From Arthrobacter jiangjiafuii (GTDB lineage: Bacteria; Actinomycetota; Actinomycetes; Actinomycetales; Micrococcaceae), in the NCBI RefSeq assembly GCF_018622995.1, contig NZ_CP076022.1, positions 1,302,001 to 1,366,000 on the forward strand: 64,000 nucleotides of DNA, written 5' to 3'. Below are positions 62,470-64,000 of the stretch, one piece after another. Position numbers and translations under genes: made by a program. Each line of letters begins with the position of its first letter. The first letter of the stretch is position 1. The notes beneath the pieces are model-generated. The model searched no databases. It was not told the origin of the DNA and saw only the letters and a program-made list of their open reading frames with translations.

Positions 62470-62970
62470 ATGCGCGAAGTCGAAGTGGTCGGTGTGCGGA
62501 TCGAGCTGCCGTCCAACCAGCCGCTGGTCCTGCTCAAGGAAATCAACGGCGAACGCCACCTGCCTATCTGGATCGGTGCCCCGGAAGCCAGCGCCATTGC
62601 CTTTGTCCAGCAGGGGATCGTTCCGCCCCGGCCCATGACCCATGATCTGCTGGCATCCGTGGTGGCAGCCTTGGGGCGAACTGTCAGTGAAGTGCGGCTG
62701 GTCTCAGTAGAGGACACCGTCTTCTATGCCGAGCTCGTTTTTGATAACGGCGTCACCGTCAGCTCCCGGGCCTCGGACGCGATAGCGGTAGCCCTGAGGG
62801 CCCCCTGTCCCATCTTGTGCGCCGATGCGGTGCTGGACGAAGCCGGCGTGCGGATCGCCGAGGCCGATGAGGACGAAGAAGACGAGGAAGATTCGGAAAA
62901 CGCCGAGAACGAACTCCGGCAGTTCCGGGAGTTCCTGGCCGATGTTGAGCCAGAGGACTTCGAGCGCTGA
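62470..62970 (+). CDS. bifunctional nuclease family protein (DUF151)
   Basis: 166 aa. The DUF151 core is residues 1-130: VEVVGVRIELPSNQPLVLLK, LPIWIGAPEASAIAFVQQG, RPMTHDLLASVVAALG and SSRASDAIAVALRAPCPIL. An acidic tail follows (EDEEDEEDSENAE). Plant and bacterial members have shown DNase/RNase activity; the role in actinobacteria is unclear. Starts six bases after ftsR with GAGGAG. Confidence 0.9.
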   Translation: MREVEVVGVRIELPSNQPLVLLKEINGERHLPIWIGAPEASAIAFVQQGIVPPRPMTHDLLASVVAALGRTVSEVRLVSVEDTVFYAELVFDNGVTVSSRASDAIAVALRAPCPILCADAVLDEAGVRIAEADEDEEDEEDSENAENELRQFREFLADVEPEDFER

Positions 62971-63003
62971 TTCGACACGCCTGCAGAAAAAGGGCTGGCA
63001 TCT

Positions 63004-63032
63004 TTGACCTTGGACCGGGTCGGATCTAACGT
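63004..63032 (+). promoter_or_regulatory. promoter of the downstream MerR gene
   Basis: TTGACC (63004-63009), exactly 17 bp, TAACGT (63027-63032). It leaves a leader of about 145 bases before the GTG at 63186; I see no obvious riboswitch in it. Confidence 0.55.
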
Positions 63033-63185
63033 CGAAGCTATAGAGTTCCCGTGGCACGGGCCTTCGCTATTCCTCTACCCGGGTTCTTCCCCTCAGAGAA
63101 TTTGCAGGGCACACTAAAGGCAGTCGTCCCCGACGCCTTGGTCCCGTGCCAACCCCCCTCTGGGAACCGCTACTAGGAGGCACAA

Positions 63186-63773
63186 GTGAGTCCGAAAGGC
63201 GATGCCGGCGAACGTACACACGCCGCTGCGCCGGGTAAAGTTCCCGGAGCCCAGGGCTTGCTGTTTACGGAGGATCTGCCCGTTCTCGACGAGGATGCAG
63301 GCTACCGTGGACCCACAGCCTGCAAGGCAGCCGGAATCACCTACCGGCAGCTCGACTACTGGGCCCGGACCGGCCTGGTTGAACCCGCAGTGCGCTCCGC
63401 GTCAGGGTCGGGCACGCAGCGGCTGTACGGTTTCCGCGACATCCTGGTGCTGAAGGTCGTCAAACGGCTCCTGGACACCGGCGTCTCGCTGCAGCAGATC
63501 CGCACCGCCGTCGAGCACCTGCGGGAGCGCGGCGTCGAAGACCTGGCCCAGATCACCCTGATGAGCGATGGCGCGAGTGTCTACGAATGCACCTCTGCAG
63601 ACGAGGTCATTGACCTGGTCCAGGGCGGACAGGGAGTCTTCGGCATCGCCGTCGGCCGTGTCTGGCGGGAAGTCGAAGGCAGCCTTGCCCAGCTGCCGAG
63701 CGAGCATGTGGATGAGCATTCCTTCCCCGGCGATGAACTAAGCCAGCGGCGGATCGCCCGCAAGATCAGCTAG
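63186..63773 (+). CDS. MerR family regulator (Rv1830-like)
   Basis: 195 aa. Helix-turn-helix GPTACKAAGITYRQLDYWAR, TGLVEPAVRSASGSGTQRLY and DILVLKVVKRLLDTGVSLQQ; coiled dimerisation helix IRTAVEHLRERGVEDL; then a small sensing-like domain (TLMSDGASVYECTSADEVID). No cysteine cluster for metals. GTG has an excellent GGAGG. The fourth gene of the garA block; homologues have been linked to cell division and growth. Confidence 0.88.
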   Translation: MSPKGDAGERTHAAAPGKVPGAQGLLFTEDLPVLDEDAGYRGPTACKAAGITYRQLDYWARTGLVEPAVRSASGSGTQRLYGFRDILVLKVVKRLLDTGVSLQQIRTAVEHLRERGVEDLAQITLMSDGASVYECTSADEVIDLVQGGQGVFGIAVGRVWREVEGSLAQLPSEHVDEHSFPGDELSQRRIARKIS

Positions 63774-63809
63774 CCTGCCCAAGACCGAAGGGCAACACAA
63801 AACCAAACA

Positions 63810-63850
63810 AAAAACTGCAGGCGCCAGGAAACCGGAGGCCTGCAGTTTTT
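63810..63850. terminator. bidirectional terminator
   Basis: AAAAACTGCAGGC (63810-63822) / GCCTGCAGTTTTT (63838-63850), perfect 13-bp arms. It has A's on one side and T's on the other, so it can end both the MerR transcript and the convergent gene. Confidence 0.88.
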
Positions 63851-63897
63851 GTTTCTGAGCCGCCGCCCGGCTGCGGAAGCAGCGGACGGCAGGAGGG

Positions 63898-64000
63898 CTA
63901 TCCCGCGCGGCGGATAACCCTGTTGCGGACGTTGCCGGTTTCCACGAGATTCTTCAGCAGTGCATCAAACGTAGAGGCGGCCTGCTTGGCGGATTCGCCG
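63898..64000 (-). CDS. C-terminal end of an unidentified gene (partial)
   Basis: Reverse-strand frame open to the window edge, stop TAG at 63898-63900. Visible residues include STFDALLKNLVETGNVRNRV and end IRRAG. The E-x-GNVR-x-x-VIRR pattern recalls the start of DUF4342-type domains, but the protein stops there, so this could be a truncated member or something else. It faces the bidirectional terminator as a real gene would. Confidence 0.5.
   Translation of the reverse strand, partial: GESAKQAASTFDALLKNLVETGNVRNRVIRRAG

Overview
The window is chromosomal DNA from a high-GC actinobacterium. The 16S rRNA gene and the protein sequences look like the Micrococcaceae, close to Arthrobacter in the broad sense. 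Supporting signs are GTG starts, Shine-Dalgarno sites, actinobacterial boxA elements around the rRNA genes, and two long housekeeping blocks whose gene order I recall from Mycobacterium tuberculosis (tyrS to xerD, parA to der) plus a third (garA-ftsR-nuclease-MerR).

Layout. (1) 0-7.8 kb: tyrS, then a complete 16S-23S-5S operon with two promoters, boxA/RNase III processing arms and a tandemly duplicated terminator. (2) 7.8-19.8 kb: a small unknown gene, a TPR-like protein with six 32-33-residue R/FG-rich tandem repeats, then HAD phosphatase, small conserved protein, tlyA, nadK, recN, pyrG, Nudix, xerD and a second Nudix gene, tightly packed. (3) 19.8-37.3 kb: an accessory block between xerD and parA. 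It holds a GntR-controlled methylcitrate (propionate) cluster prpDBC with divergent prpE, an MBL hydrolase, a GNAT, a berberine-bridge-type flavoenzyme, a NarL-type two-component system, a DUF2079 membrane protein, and a DcuS/DcuR-type two-component pair divergent from dctA. (4) 37.4-45.0 kb: parA, scpA, scpB, rluB, tyrA, cmk, der (chromosome segregation, rRNA modification, ribosome assembly), then tRNA-Pro(GGG). (5) 45.0-61.1 kb: a second accessory block with membrane proteins, a large LAL-type LuxR regulator, a Na+/H+ antiporter, a TetR/SDR/flavin dehydrogenase group, a PQQ-type sugar dehydrogenase lipoprotein, and a same-strand run DHFR-like / rifampicin-monooxygenase-like / RidA / VOC / CPBP. 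Three broken gene remnants (alpha/beta hydrolase, acetyltransferase, ArsR) lie here. (6) 61.1-64.0 kb: garA/odhI-like FHA protein, ftsR, DUF151 nuclease, a second MerR regulator, a terminator, and the 3' end of an unidentified reverse-strand gene.

How it fits together. The core blocks cover translation, rRNA modification, nucleotide supply, DNA repair and chromosome organisation. The accessory blocks add short-chain acid use (propionate, C4-dicarboxylates) and probable drug or xenobiotic handling. The clearest regulatory signal is a pair of identical TGTATACA palindromes, 64 bp apart, in the prp divergent promoter; one lies inside a near-consensus -35/-10 promoter of gntR-prpDBC. I saw no CRISPR array, prophage, integrase or insertion sequence. 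The best candidates for something little described are the R/FG-repeat protein, the apparent drug-inactivation run around the rox-like gene, and the inverted repeat touching the second rRNA promoter.
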